Assembly (NCBI GenBank): GCA_021404785.1
Contig: QWHH01000012.1
Location: forward strand, 23,838 to 87,837
Reading direction: 5' to 3'
Length of the DNA stretch: 64,000 nucleotides
From: Lysobacterales bacterium PRO7
GTDB lineage: Bacteria > Pseudomonadota > Gammaproteobacteria > Xanthomonadales > Rhodanobacteraceae
Positions 1 through 9,111 of the stretch are shown here, one piece after another. The translations under genes and the position numbers were made by a program. How positions within the stretch are numbered: the stretch's first letter is position 1; each line of letters starts with the position of its first letter. The notes beneath the pieces are model-generated. The model saw nothing but the letters and a program-made list of their open reading frames with translations, did not search any database and was not told where the DNA came from.

Positions 1-1529
1 GCATCGCCCGTGGAGCCGAGCGGCAGGTAGCGGCTCTGCGCGAGTTTCAGCACGGGCTGTTTGCCGCTGCAATCGAGTTGCGTCGTCACCATCGGCACCC
101 CGGACTGGTCGAGGAAGCTGCCGAACGCCTGCTTGAACCTCACGCCCTTGTCGGCCGCCTTGGCGATCGCGTCGATCAGATCCTCGGCGCTGGCGTTGCC
201 GAACTGGTGATTCTTGATGTAGGCGCGCATGCCGTCGCGGAACGTGTCCGCACCGACGAAGGCCTCGAACATGCCCAGCACGGCGGCGCCCTTGCGGTAG
301 GTGATGCTGTCGAACGCCGTCTGGATGTCGCCGTTGCCGGTGATCGGCTGGCGGATCTTGCGCGCGCTCACCAGGGAGTCGTTCGCCATCGCGCGCTGCG
401 CGCCGTCGACGCGTTGCAGGTCGGCGCGGTACTCCGGATGCACCTTTTCGGTGACCTTTTGCTGCATCCAGGTGGCAAAGGCCTCGTTCAACCACAGGTC
501 GTTCCACCAGGTCATGGTGACGGTGTCGCCGGTCCACTGGTGCGCGAGTTCGTGCGCGGTGACGTCGAAGGAGCCTTGCACGTAGCGCTGGGCGGAATCC
601 GGATCGAGCAGCAGCAGCCAGTCGCGGAACGTGACCAGGCCCGCGTTTTCCATCGCGCCGGCGCTGAAATCGGGCACCGCCGCGAGATCGAGCTTGTCGA
701 ACGGATAGCCGAAGCCGTAGTAATCCTCCAGCGTGCGGATGATCACCGGCGTCTCGACGAGGACGTGCGCCATGCGGTGCGCCTGCCCCGCGGCGGCGAT
801 GCCGCGCAGCGGCAGCGGCTGCTTGCGCCACTGGCTCGGAGGAATGTCCGCGGCGGGATTGATGTCCCACGGCCCGACCATGTAGGCGACGAGGTAGGTC
901 GGCAGCGGTTGCGTCGTGGCGAACGTCACCGTCTTCCAGTCCTTGTCCGCCTTGGCCGACTTGACCTGGGCGGTGTTGGCAACGGCAACGTCGTGCTCGG
1001 GCAGGGTGATGCGCAGGTCGAACGGGGCCTTGAAATCCGGCTCGTCGAAACCCGGAAACGCGTAGCGCGCGCTGATCGGCTCCATCTGTGTCATCACGTA
1101 GGGATTGCCGGCGAGCTCGACCTTGTACAGACCTTCCAGGTGACCGTTGTAGGGTGCCGTGTAGACGAAGTTCAGGGTCAATTCCTGCGCGCCAAGTTCG
1201 CGCCCGAAATCCACGCGCACCACGCCGGCCTGCGGCGCGGCGTCGACGTATTTGGCCGGATGCGCCTTGCCCTTGGCATCGACGACCGTGACCTTCTCGA
1301 CCTTCAGGTCCTTGCCGTGCAGCCAGACGTGGTCGGATGGCTGCTTGAGCTGCAGCTTGATCGCGACCTTGCCGCTGAAGTCTTTTTGCGCCGGATCGAT
1401 GCGCAGGTCGAGCGCGTAGGATTCGGGCACGGCCCAGCGTGGCAGGGTTTCCAGCGGCGGCTGGTCGGTCGTGGCGGCGAATACGGATGCACAGGCCAGC
1501 GCGAGGCTCGCGCCGAGTAATGAACGCAT
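1..1529 (-). CDS. M1 family metallo-aminopeptidase, 5' part (3' end cut by window edge)
   Basis: Zinc aminopeptidase of the M1 (PepN/ERAP) family, which removes N-terminal residues from peptides. The translation starts MRSLLGASLALACASVFA, a clear Sec signal peptide, so it is probably periplasmic or exported. About 509 residues are visible. The exopeptidase motif GAMEN is at 291-295, the zinc motif HELAH at 326-330, and the third zinc ligand lies in NEAF near 349, in the usual spacing. The N-terminal 200 residues match the M1 beta-saddle domain. The C-terminal helical domain lies outside the window. No clear Shine-Dalgarno is seen before the ATG at 1529; this start was chosen because it begins directly with the signal peptide. 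Family assignment is firm; substrate is unknown. Confidence 0.93.
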   Translation of the reverse strand, partial: MRSLLGASLALACASVFAATTDQPPLETLPRWAVPESYALDLRIDPAQKDFSGKVAIKLQLKQPSDHVWLHGKDLKVEKVTVVDAKGKAHPAKYVDAAPQAGVVRVDFGRELGAQELTLNFVYTAPYNGHLEGLYKVELAGNPYVMTQMEPISARYAFPGFDEPDFKAPFDLRITLPEHDVAVANTAQVKSAKADKDWKTVTFATTQPLPTYLVAYMVGPWDINPAADIPPSQWRKQPLPLRGIAAAGQAHRMAHVLVETPVIIRTLEDYYGFGYPFDKLDLAAVPDFSAGAMENAGLVTFRDWLLLLDPDSAQRYVQGSFDVTAHELAHQWTGDTVTMTWWNDLWLNEAFATWMQQKVTEKVHPEYRADLQRVDGAQRAMANDSLVSARKIRQPITGNGDIQTAFDSITYRKGAAVLGMFEAFVGADTFRDGMRAYIKNHQFGNASAEDLIDAIAKAADKGVRFKQAFGSFLDQSGVPMVTTQLDCSGKQPVLKLAQSRYLPLGSTGD

Positions 1530-1666
1530 GAAGGATGGCAAGAGGAAGCTCGTCGATGGGGCAGAAAAACCAACTGATAAGCACACCACGTCCCAGTTCC
1601 GGCGACACGTGCCAAAAGACATGATCTGCGAGACCCCGCAGCGACGGGCAGCAATCTGGACTTTCG

Positions 1667-2365
1667 TCAACCGGCCTGGGGCAGGAAGGAAGTGTCGACG
1701 TGATAGCGCCTGGGGTTGTCCATGTCCACCAGCACGTCGAGCGTTTCGCGCTTGACGAACGAGGTGGGATCGAACCAGATGTTCGCACTCTTGAACAGGT
1801 AAACCTTTTGCGTTACCGGATGCTGCCACTGGCAAATCAGCCGCCATGGACTGCGGCCATTGACCTTGAGACTGGTGTCGTACAGCACGTTTTCGAGCTT
1901 TGCCTGCACGCGCAGGCCGTTTGTGGCCAGCCATTTGTTGACCCGGCGCGTGCGCAGGCCGCTGTAAATCATGCCGCCGCCGATCAAACCGAAAATCAGG
2001 CCCATACCGCCCAGTATCAGCACGCCCAGCCAGTTCTCGGAAAAGCTGTCGATGTGCGCGCCTTCCGGGTTTCCCGGCGCGTAAAGCAAATCGACCTTTT
2101 CGCCGCGAGTGTAGGCTGCGGGATTGGAGCCGGTCGAACCGGTGATGTGCACCATGCTGCCGTTGGGCGTGGTGAATTCCACCTCGGGCACATAGGTGCC
2201 GCTGTCGCCATTGGAGCCACTGCGATAGTGCAAATCGATGACCACACCATCCGCACGCACCGCGTGCATGGCGAAATTGGCCTTGCTACGCCAAATGAAT
2301 CCGGCGCCAGTGAGCAGTCCCAGTCCGATTACGAAAAACAGCACGCTGATGAACTTCACGACCAT
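1667..2365 (-). CDS. DUF3592 membrane protein
   Basis: A 232-residue protein with a transmembrane helix at about 4-26 and a second at about 115-137. Between them is a soluble, probably periplasmic, beta-rich segment containing PEVEFTTPNG and the phrase LLYAPGNPEGAHIDSFSENW, typical of DUF3592. A second copy of that fold seems to follow helix 2 (residues 150-230). No enzymatic motif is seen and the function of the family is unknown. Start: a purine-rich GGGGAG touches the ATG at 2365, which is too close. The GTG two codons on (2359) has a 6-base spacing and may be the true start. It is transcribed divergently from the export operon at 2539. Confidence 0.75.
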   Translation of the reverse strand: MVVKFISVLFFVIGLGLLTGAGFIWRSKANFAMHAVRADGVVIDLHYRSGSNGDSGTYVPEVEFTTPNGSMVHITGSTGSNPAAYTRGEKVDLLYAPGNPEGAHIDSFSENWLGVLILGGMGLIFGLIGGGMIYSGLRTRRVNKWLATNGLRVQAKLENVLYDTSLKVNGRSPWRLICQWQHPVTQKVYLFKSANIWFDPTSFVKRETLDVLVDMDNPRRYHVDTSFLPQAG

Positions 2366-2538
2366 CTCCCCGGCTGCGCAGCGGGCGCAAGCATGCTGGT
2401 TTCGGCGGTACTGCGCAAATTCTTGCGGCTCTGACAGTTGTCACCCCTGATTCGTGACCTCCGGCTCTGTTGCATTGCGGCACGGGCTGCGACTCTATGG
2501 CACACTTGAAGGCCGGCTTTTTGACGCACATGGGCATC

Positions 2539-3774
2539 ATGGATCAATCCGATTTGTTGAAGGAATTGCGCATCGATTCGCGCCATCGCGAGGATGCCGG
2601 CGGCGGCTCGCGCTGGCCGTGGATCGCGGGCGCGTTCGTGCTGGCGCTCGCGCTGATTGGCGGTGGCGTCTGGTTTTTCTTCGGCGGCAAGACGTTCGAT
2701 GTGCAGGCGGCGACGGCGACCGCGCCATCGACCAGCGGCGGTGATACCGCAGTCTTGCAGGCGACCGGTTACGTCACCGCGCGGCGCGAGGCGACCGTTT
2801 CGACGCAGATCACCGGTACCCTGACGCAAGTGCTGATCGAGGAAGGCGAGCACGTCGACAAGGATCAGGTGCTTGCGCATCTGGATGACACCGCGCAGAA
2901 AGCCACGCTGGCCCAGGCGCAGGCGCAGGCGAGCGCCGCGCTGGCGACGTTGGCCCAATTTCAGGCGCAGTTGGCGCAGGCACAGCGCGATCTCAAGCGC
3001 GCGCAGGATCTTGTCGGCCGCCATCTGGTGTCGCAGCAGTCGCTGGAAGACGCGCAGACGCAGGTGGCCACGCTCACCGCGCAGCTCGACGCGCAGCGCA
3101 GGCAGATCGATCTGGCCCAGGCCGGCGTGAAGGCCGCCCAGGTGCAACTCGACTACTGCACCGTGCGCGCGCCGTTCGCGGGCGTCGTCATAGCCAAGAA
3201 CGCGCAGGTCGGCGAAATCGTCTCGCCGTTCTCCGCCGGCGGCGGTTTCACCCGCACCGGCGTCGGCACCATCGTCGACATGGACTCGCTGGAAGTGGAC
3301 GTCGACGTGAACGAGTCCTACATCAACCGCGTGCAGGCGAACCAGAAGGCGCAGGCCGTTCTCGACGCCTATCCCGACTGGACGATTCCGGCGCACGTGA
3401 TCGCGGTTATCCCGACCGCCGATCGCGGCAAGGCGACGGTCAAGGTGCGCATCGCGCTCGACCAGAAGGATGCGCGCGTGCTCCCCGACATGGGCGCGCG
3501 CGTGTCGTTTCTGGAGGAAGCGAAGAAGAACGGCGCGGCCGTGCAACTCAAGGGCGTGCTGGTGCCGGCGACGAGCATCGTGCAGCGCGATGGCAAATCC
3601 GTGGTGTTCACGATCGACGGTGGCCGCGCGCATGCGCGTGTGGTGAGTCCCGGACAAACCTTCAGCGACCTGCGCCTGGTCGAAGGCATCGTGGCGGGCA
3701 CGCAAGTGGTGAAACAGCCGCCGGCCGATTTGGGCAATGGCGCGAAAGTGACGGCCGAAACGGCCGCGAAATAA
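2539..3774 (+). CDS. HlyD/MacA-type periplasmic adaptor of an ABC exporter
   Basis: A 411-residue membrane fusion protein. A single N-terminal transmembrane helix (about 21-43) is followed by a biotinyl-lipoyl half domain (TGYVTARREATVSTQITG), an Ala/Gln-rich coiled-coil hairpin (about 110-190), the second lipoyl half (LDYCTVRAPFAGVV) and beta-barrel/membrane-proximal domains. Such adaptors bridge an inner-membrane transporter to a TolC-type outer-membrane channel. It is first in an operon with an ATPase (3798) and two FtsX-type permeases, so it is MacA-like rather than RND-linked. Start codons at 2497 and 2530 are also in frame; 2539 gives MDQSDLLKEL, a normal cytosolic leader. No outer-membrane channel gene is nearby and the substrate is unknown. 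Confidence 0.88.
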   Translation: MDQSDLLKELRIDSRHREDAGGGSRWPWIAGAFVLALALIGGGVWFFFGGKTFDVQAATATAPSTSGGDTAVLQATGYVTARREATVSTQITGTLTQVLIEEGEHVDKDQVLAHLDDTAQKATLAQAQAQASAALATLAQFQAQLAQAQRDLKRAQDLVGRHLVSQQSLEDAQTQVATLTAQLDAQRRQIDLAQAGVKAAQVQLDYCTVRAPFAGVVIAKNAQVGEIVSPFSAGGGFTRTGVGTIVDMDSLEVDVDVNESYINRVQANQKAQAVLDAYPDWTIPAHVIAVIPTADRGKATVKVRIALDQKDARVLPDMGARVSFLEEAKKNGAAVQLKGVLVPATSIVQRDGKSVVFTIDGGRAHARVVSPGQTFSDLRLVEGIVAGTQVVKQPPADLGNGAKVTAETAAK

Positions 3775-3797
3775 CCAATACGAACGAGGATCGAACG

Positions 3798-4487
3798 ATG
3801 GGCAATCTGGTCGAAATCCGCAATGTCAGCAAAGTCTACGAGCGCGGCAAGCAGAAGGTCGAAGTGCTGCACCACATCGACCTCGACATCGCGCAGGGCG
3901 ATTTCCTCGCCTTGATGGGTCCGTCGGGTTCGGGCAAGACCACGTTGCTGAACCTGATCGGCGGGCTGGATTCGCCCAGCGACGGCAGCATTGCCGTGGG
4001 CGGCGCGCGCATCGACCAGCTCGGTCAGGGCGCGCTCGCGAAATGGCGCGCGGCGAATGTCGGTTTCGTGTTCCAGTTCTACAACCTGTTGCCGATGCTC
4101 AGCGCGCAGAAGAACGTGGAACTGCCGCTGCTGTTGACCAAGCTGTCGGCGGCGCAGCGCAAGAAGAACGCGAGCGTCGCCCTGCAACTGGTCGGTCTTG
4201 CCGATCGCGCCACGCACAAACCGACCGAGCTTTCGGGTGGCCAGCAGCAACGCGTGGCGATCGCGCGCGCGATCGTGTCCGATCCTTCATTGCTGGTGTG
4301 CGACGAGCCGACCGGCGACCTCGATCGCCAGTCCGCAGAAGATGTCCTCAAATTGCTGCAGACGCTCAATCGCGAACACGGCAAGACCATCGTCATGGTC
4401 ACGCATGACCCCAAGGCCGCCGAACATGCGCGCCAGACCCTGCATCTGGACAAGGGCACGCTCGTTGAACAAGCCGCGCATGCCTGA
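3798..4487 (+). CDS. MacB/LolD-type ABC transporter ATPase subunit
   Basis: A 229-residue ATP-binding subunit. Walker A is GPSGSGKTT near residue 38, the Q-loop lies in [12 protein letters not shown], the signature is [14 protein letters not shown] and Walker B is [12 protein letters not shown]. This is the LolD/MacB/FtsE subfamily, which powers mechanotransmission-type exporters rather than import. It starts 23 bases after the adaptor gene and is followed after 12 bases by a permease, so the four genes 2539-6998 form one operon. The ATP is used in the cytoplasm to drive the two FtsX-like permeases encoded next. Confidence 0.93.
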   Translation: MGNLVEIRNVSKVYERGKQKVEVLHHIDLDIAQGDFLALMGPSGSGKTTLLNLIGGLDSPSDGSIAVGGARIDQLGQGALAKWRAANVGFVFQFYNLLPMLSAQKNVELPLLLTKLSAAQRKKNASVALQLVGLADRATHKPTELSGGQQQRVAIARAIVSDPSLLVCDEPTGDLDRQSAEDVLKLLQTLNREHGKTIVMVTHDPKAAEHARQTLHLDKGTLVEQAAHA

Positions 4488-4499
4488 GGGAGCATTGTC

Positions 4500-5666
4500 A
4501 TGAAATATTTCCATCTGATCTGGGCCGCGCTGTTCCGGCGCAAGACGCGCACGATCCTGACCCTGGTCTCGATCATCGCCGCGTTCCTGCTGTTCGGATT
4601 GCTCGATGCCGTTCGGGTTTCGTTCGAGCAGGCCGGCCAGAGCGCGAATGGCGCCGAGCGCCTGCAGACCGGCGCGCGCCTGTCCTTCATCGAAACTTTG
4701 CCGTTCAGTCTCGGCGCGCAGATCGAGCGCGTGCCGGGCGTGAGTGCGGTTGCCTACGCGAATTGGTTCGGCGGCGCCTACCAGGATGCGCACAATCAGA
4801 TATTCACGTTTGCGGTGAGCCCGAACTACATCGACATGTACCCGGAGTTCGTGCTCGATGCGGCGCAACGCAAGACCTGGGATACCGACCTCAACGGTGT
4901 CGTGGTCGGCTCGGTGCTGGCCAAGCGCTACAACTGGAAAGTCGGCGACAAGTTGCCGTTGATGTCGCAGATCTTCCCGAACAAGGAAGGCAGCAAGAAC
5001 TGGAATTTCACCATCGACGGCATCCTGCATTCCAAGGATCCGAACCAGAACGGCTTCTTCGACGCCATCGTGCTGATGCACTGGAAAAATTTTGACGAAA
5101 CCACGCCCTACAACCGCGGCCAGGTGGGCTGGTACATCTCGCATGTGACCGATGTGAACCAGTCCGACCGCGTGGCCAAGGCGATCGACGCGCTGTCGGC
5201 GAATTCCGATCACGAAACCAAGACCCAGACCGAGCAGGCGGCCAGTGCAAATTGGGTCAAGCAGATGATGAACATCGGCCTGATCGTCACCTCGATCATG
5301 GGCGCGGTGTTCTTCACCCTGCTGCTGCTCACCGGCAACACCATGATGCAGGCGGTGCGCGAGCGCACCTCGGAACTGGCCGTGCTCAAGACGATCGGAT
5401 TCTCCAACACGAGCGTGCTCGGCATGGTGCTGGCCGAATCGGTCTTGCTGCTGGTGCTCGGCGGCGTGATCGGGCTGGGGCTGGTCAGCATCCTTGCGCC
5501 AGCCATCTCCGCCGGCAGCGGCGGCATGCTGCATCTGCCGAGTGTGGGCGCCAGCAGCTGGGCGCTCGGCATCGCACTCGCGCTGGGCATCGGATTCGTC
5601 GTCGGCGCGCTGCCGGCAATGCGCGCGATGCGGTTGAACATCGTCGACGCGCTGGCCGGACGCTGA
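4500..5666 (+). CDS. FtsX/MacB-type ABC transporter permease (first of pair)
   Basis: A 388-residue permease. One transmembrane helix at about 17-40 is followed by a large periplasmic MacB core-type domain (about 45-250), then three helices (about 255-280, 308-330 and 352-372), the standard four-helix FtsX layout. The phrase [15 protein letters not shown] just before the third helix is the coupling segment of this family. It lies between the ATPase gene and a second permease with 12-base gaps. It probably pairs with the 5679 product as a heterodimer, because each is a half-size transporter without its own ATPase domain. Substrate unknown; peptides, antibiotics and lipoproteins are typical for the family. 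Confidence 0.9.
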   Translation: MKYFHLIWAALFRRKTRTILTLVSIIAAFLLFGLLDAVRVSFEQAGQSANGAERLQTGARLSFIETLPFSLGAQIERVPGVSAVAYANWFGGAYQDAHNQIFTFAVSPNYIDMYPEFVLDAAQRKTWDTDLNGVVVGSVLAKRYNWKVGDKLPLMSQIFPNKEGSKNWNFTIDGILHSKDPNQNGFFDAIVLMHWKNFDETTPYNRGQVGWYISHVTDVNQSDRVAKAIDALSANSDHETKTQTEQAASANWVKQMMNIGLIVTSIMGAVFFTLLLLTGNTMMQAVRERTSELAVLKTIGFSNTSVLGMVLAESVLLLVLGGVIGLGLVSILAPAISAGSGGMLHLPSVGASSWALGIALALGIGFVVGALPAMRAMRLNIVDALAGR

Positions 5667-5678
5667 GGAGAACAGCTA

Positions 5679-6998
5679 ATGAAATTCCTGAAAGGATTGC
5701 TCACCCTGATCGTCGTCTTCGCCGGCATCGCCGTGTTCCTCGTGTTGCCGTGGCCGGGACTGGCGGCGATCGTCGTGCTGCTCGGACTCTGGATGGCGCT
5801 GACCCGGCGCGGTCAGCAGGCGGCTTCGGTCGCCGCGATCGGCATCGCCACGCTGGCGCAACGCGCCGGTTCCGCGGCCGTTATTGTCGTCGGCATTGCC
5901 GGTGTGGTCGGCGTGCTCGTGGCCATGCTTGCGATGGCGCAAGGTTATGCCGACACCTTGCGCCGAACCGGCAGCGACGATACTGCGATCGTGCTGCGCG
6001 GCGCGTCCGCATCGGAAGTCTCGTCGGTGCTTGCGCACGACAGTGTGGTCGTGATCGAACAGGCTCCGGGCGTGGCCAGGGACGACGCCGGCAAACCGAT
6101 CGTGTCGCCCGAGCTCGTGGTCGCGGCGAACCTGCTGGTGCGCGGAGCCAAGAATGACGACGACATGGGCAGCGTGCAGTTGCGTGGCATCGGCGACGAG
6201 GCGTGGAAACTGCGCACGAACGCGAAGATCATCGCCGGGCGCAAATTCGAGCCGGGCAAGTACGAACTGGTCGCCGGCAAGGGCGCGCAGGCGCATTTCG
6301 CCGGACTCGAACCCGGCGCGCAGATCAGGATCGGCAGCCGGGTCTGGACTGTCGCCGGCATCTTCGAAAGCGGCGATGCGCTGGATTCGGAAATCTGGGC
6401 CGATGCAAAAGTGGTCGGCGATACGTATCGTCGTGGCGCCAGCGTGACCAGCGTGTTCGCCAGACTGACCAGTCCGGCTGCATTCGACTCGTTCAAGAAC
6501 GCGCTCACCACTGACCCGCGCCTGCAGGTGGATGTCGACACCTCGCAGCACTATTTCAGCAAACAATCCGAAGGCACCTCGAAAGCGATCCGCATCATCG
6601 GCATCGTGGTCGGCGTGATCATGGCGATCGGCGCGATCTTCGGCGCGCTCAACACCATGTTCGCCGCAGTCGCCGTGCGCGCGCGCGAGATCGCCACCCT
6701 GCGCGCGATCGGATTCCGCGGCTTGCCGGTCGTGGTCGCGGTGATGCTGGAGACGATGTTGCTGGCGCTGGCCGGCGGCGTGCTCGGCGGCCTGATTGCG
6801 TGGCTCGTATTCAATGGCTATTCGGCGTCAACCCTGAGCATGGGCAGCACGGGACAATTGATGTTCCAGTTCAATGTGGCGCCATCGGTGTTGTGGACGG
6901 GCATCAAGTGGGCGCTCGCGATCGGATTCGTCGGCGGCCTGTATCCGGCGTTGCGCGCCGCGCGCTTGCCGGTGACGGTGGCGTTACGCGAGCAGTGA
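5679..6998 (+). CDS. FtsX/MacB-type ABC transporter permease (second of pair), with extra N-terminal helices
   Basis: A 439-residue permease, last in the export operon. Residues about 5-45 form an extra helical hairpin rich in Leu/Val (FAGIAVFLVLPWPG) ahead of the usual first helix at about 65-90, so it probably has six helices rather than four. The periplasmic domain runs about 95-290. The last three helices and the coupling phrase REIATLRAIGFRGLP are typical of FtsX permeases. The extra hairpin is the main difference from the 4500 partner. The TGA abuts the stop codon of the convergent EamA gene with no gap. Confidence 0.9.
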   Translation: MKFLKGLLTLIVVFAGIAVFLVLPWPGLAAIVVLLGLWMALTRRGQQAASVAAIGIATLAQRAGSAAVIVVGIAGVVGVLVAMLAMAQGYADTLRRTGSDDTAIVLRGASASEVSSVLAHDSVVVIEQAPGVARDDAGKPIVSPELVVAANLLVRGAKNDDDMGSVQLRGIGDEAWKLRTNAKIIAGRKFEPGKYELVAGKGAQAHFAGLEPGAQIRIGSRVWTVAGIFESGDALDSEIWADAKVVGDTYRRGASVTSVFARLTSPAAFDSFKNALTTDPRLQVDVDTSQHYFSKQSEGTSKAIRIIGIVVGVIMAIGAIFGALNTMFAAVAVRAREIATLRAIGFRGLPVVVAVMLETMLLALAGGVLGGLIAWLVFNGYSASTLSMGSTGQLMFQFNVAPSVLWTGIKWALAIGFVGGLYPALRAARLPVTVALREQ

Positions 6999-7898
6999 TC
7001 AACGCGGCTTGGCTTTCGCCAGCGTGATCGCGACCACGCCAGCGAGAATGATGGCGGTGCCGACGATATCCAGCGCGTGCACCGCCTCGCCGCCGAGCGC
7101 GACGCCGACGAGTACGGCCACCGGCGGATTGACGTAGGCATAGCTCGTCGCCAGCGCCGGGCGCACGTTGTGCAGCAGGTAGATGTACGCGGTGAATCCG
7201 ACGATGGAACCGGCGACGATCAGGTAAGCGAGCGCGAGCGTGGCATGCGCAGACGGCACATGCGTGAAACGCTCGCCGGCCACCAGCGCCATCAAACCCA
7301 GCGGAATGCCGCCGCAGATCATCTGCGCGGCGGCGCCCATCGCCGGCGCGGGCATGTCGCGACGTCGGCTCCAGATGGAACCGAAGGCCCAGCCGGCAGC
7401 TGCCAATACCAGCGCCGCGGCGCCAAGCGGCGAGGCACGCAGGCCGTTGCCGAGATTGAGCACCACGACACCGGCAAAGCCGATGATGAGTCCGAGCCAT
7501 TCGAGCCGGGTTGGCCACTGGCCGTAGAGTCCCGCGAAAATCGCCATGAATAGGCCGACGCTGGCGACCGCGACGGCCGCGATTCCGGATGGCACGGTCT
7601 GTTCGGCGTAGCACACCAGGCCGTTGCCGAGACCAAGCAGGAATACCGAGGTGATCAGGCAGTTGAACCATTGCTGGCGCGTTGGCGCGGGCATGCCGCG
7701 CCAGCGCAAAAACGCGTACATCAAGCCGCCAGCGATCGGAAAGCGGATCGCCGCCATCAGGAACGGCGGATAGTCGGCGACGCCGATGCGGATGGCAAGG
7801 TAGGTCGAACCCCAGATCAGGTATACGCCGATCAGCGCCAGCGGCACGAGGACGCGCGGCGAGGACAGTGCGGAATCGCCGGGTGCGGCATTGTTCAT
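6999..7898 (-). CDS. EamA/DMT-family permease (YedA-like)
   Basis: A 299-residue integral membrane protein with ten predicted helices in two EamA repeats. The family phrase WGSTYLAIRIGV lies in helix 1 and the second half begins near SIWSRR (about residue 155). Members of the 10-TMS drug/metabolite transporter family export amino acids and other metabolites; the substrate cannot be read from sequence. The start at 7898 (MNNAAPGDS) is preferred over a longer frame because it puts a short hydrophilic leader before helix 1. It stops flush against the convergent export operon, so the two units share a terminator region. Confidence 0.88.
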   Translation of the reverse strand: MNNAAPGDSALSSPRVLVPLALIGVYLIWGSTYLAIRIGVADYPPFLMAAIRFPIAGGLMYAFLRWRGMPAPTRQQWFNCLITSVFLLGLGNGLVCYAEQTVPSGIAAVAVASVGLFMAIFAGLYGQWPTRLEWLGLIIGFAGVVVLNLGNGLRASPLGAAALVLAAAGWAFGSIWSRRRDMPAPAMGAAAQMICGGIPLGLMALVAGERFTHVPSAHATLALAYLIVAGSIVGFTAYIYLLHNVRPALATSYAYVNPPVAVLVGVALGGEAVHALDIVGTAIILAGVVAITLAKAKPR

Positions 7899-7992
7899 CG
7901 AGGCACATCGAAAATCGGTTGCGCACTGTAACCGCTCACGGTGCCGTGCGACAGCGCCACTGGTCACATGCCGGACAGGGCCGTCGCCGGTT

Positions 7993-8268
7993 TCAGTGTT
8001 TCAGGGCGGCCGGATCGTTGCGCACGACCACAAATTCGCCTTCGATCACGCGAGGATCGCTAACCCGCGAGGTCGTGTTGGCTGGCGCATGCGTACGCGT
8101 CAGCGCGCGCACGATGGCGACGACCGTGCCAATGAACGCGAACGCAAGCAGGGCAAAGAATCCGAGCACGACGATGCCGGCCACGAACACGATGGCAAGC
8201 ACACCCAGCAACAAACGCAGGGCGGGATGCTGTGGGCGTTGGATCCATTGCCAGTGAAAAATGGCCAT
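7993..8268 (-). CDS. Small two-helix membrane protein, function unknown
   Basis: A 91-residue protein beginning MAIFHWQWIQRPQHPALR. Residues about 19-60 form an almost continuous hydrophobic stretch (LLLGVLAIVFVAGIVVLGFF...), enough for two helices, followed by a polar tail ending NDPAALKH. The start at 8268 is fixed by a good ribosome site, AGGAAG, six bases upstream. A longer frame to 8433 exists but overlaps the divergent Rieske gene. I do not recognise a named family. Confidence 0.72.
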   Translation of the reverse strand: MAIFHWQWIQRPQHPALRLLLGVLAIVFVAGIVVLGFFALLAFAFIGTVVAIVRALTRTHAPANTTSRVSDPRVIEGEFVVVRNDPAALKH

Positions 8269-8329
8269 GTCGCTTCCTGTGGCAGAATGATGACCGCGAA
8301 TGCGGGTCGTGGAAGGGCTAGATACGCCA

Positions 8330-8662
8330 ATGGACGTTAGAAAATCGTTAGCCGGCATCGACGACATCCCGGACGGAGGCGCCATCGCGGTACATGTGGA
8401 CTCGAGTACGGGTGGCTTCGATTTGATCCTCACGCGAAGCGGCGAAAGCGTATCCGCATTTCACAACGAGTGCCCGCACGCCGCCCGCCGCCTGGATTAT
8501 GCGCCGGGGAAATTCCTGATCGACAACAGCATGCTCATTTGCGCCGCACATGGCGCGGTGTTCGGCCTGGAATCCGGGCACTGTTACGGTGGCCCATGCC
8601 GCGGCAGCGGTTTGCGTTCGGTGCGTGTGGAAATCATCGATGGGAAAGTTTGCCTGCCCTGA
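8330..8662 (+). CDS. Rieske [2Fe-2S] domain protein
   Basis: A 110-residue stand-alone Rieske ferredoxin. The two cluster boxes are visible: C-P-H in NECPHAARRL and C-A-A-H in LICAAHGAVF, spaced as in arene-dioxygenase-type ferredoxins. No membrane segment is present, so it should be a soluble cytoplasmic electron carrier. The ATG at 8300 gives ten more residues (MRVVEGLDTP); 8330 is preferred because MDVRKSLAGIDD matches a normal Rieske start. No oxygenase or reductase gene lies nearby, so the partner is unknown. Confidence 0.85.
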   Translation: MDVRKSLAGIDDIPDGGAIAVHVDSSTGGFDLILTRSGESVSAFHNECPHAARRLDYAPGKFLIDNSMLICAAHGAVFGLESGHCYGGPCRGSGLRSVRVEIIDGKVCLP

Positions 8663-8668
8663 ATCCTT

Positions 8669-9022
8669 TCAATAGACCAGTGCGCGGACGTCGGTGCGAG
8701 CCGTGCTTCCTGCCATGCAGGTGAACGCGGGCGACATGCCGACGATCGACCGCGTCGACAGGCGCGAGCCGGTGACGGCGGTCGGCGCACTGAGCAGGTC
8801 GACGCGATAGCGCGTACCGGGCGCGAGATCGGCAAAGGCGAAGCCGGCGCTGGCGTCGGTGACAAAAAATGCGGCGTTTTGGTTTTGCGTGTCGGTCAGG
8901 CGCACCACGGCTGCGCGCAATGGCTGACCGTGGTAGCCATAGGCAGTGCCGGATACGCTGCATGTGTTTGCCGTAGCGACGGCGGGAACGCAAAGAACCA
9001 GAATCACGGCGAGACGGATCAT
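8669..9022 (-). CDS. Small secreted protein with carboxypeptidase-regulatory-like (Ig-like) fold
   Basis: A 117-residue protein with a signal peptide (MIRLAVILVLCVPAVATA, cleavage before NTCS). The rest reads like a single transthyretin/CarboxypepD_reg-type beta sandwich: CSVSGTAYGYHGQPLRAAVVRLTD, then a hydrophobic strand pattern and LAPGTRYRVDL. Two cysteines (near 21 and 102) could form a disulfide. It is convergent with the Rieske gene. Such domains bind carbohydrate or protein or act as structural modules; no enzymatic residues are seen. Confidence 0.7.
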   Translation of the reverse strand: MIRLAVILVLCVPAVATANTCSVSGTAYGYHGQPLRAAVVRLTDTQNQNAAFFVTDASAGFAFADLAPGTRYRVDLLSAPTAVTGSRLSTRSIVGMSPAFTCMAGSTARTDVRALVY

Positions 9023-9111
9023 GGCGAACCTCCGATTGATGCGTTACGCATCCGTGCGGAGCGGATTCCTGCGCCGATTCTAGCGCAACTCAGAAGCGGT
9101 GGCGTACCGCG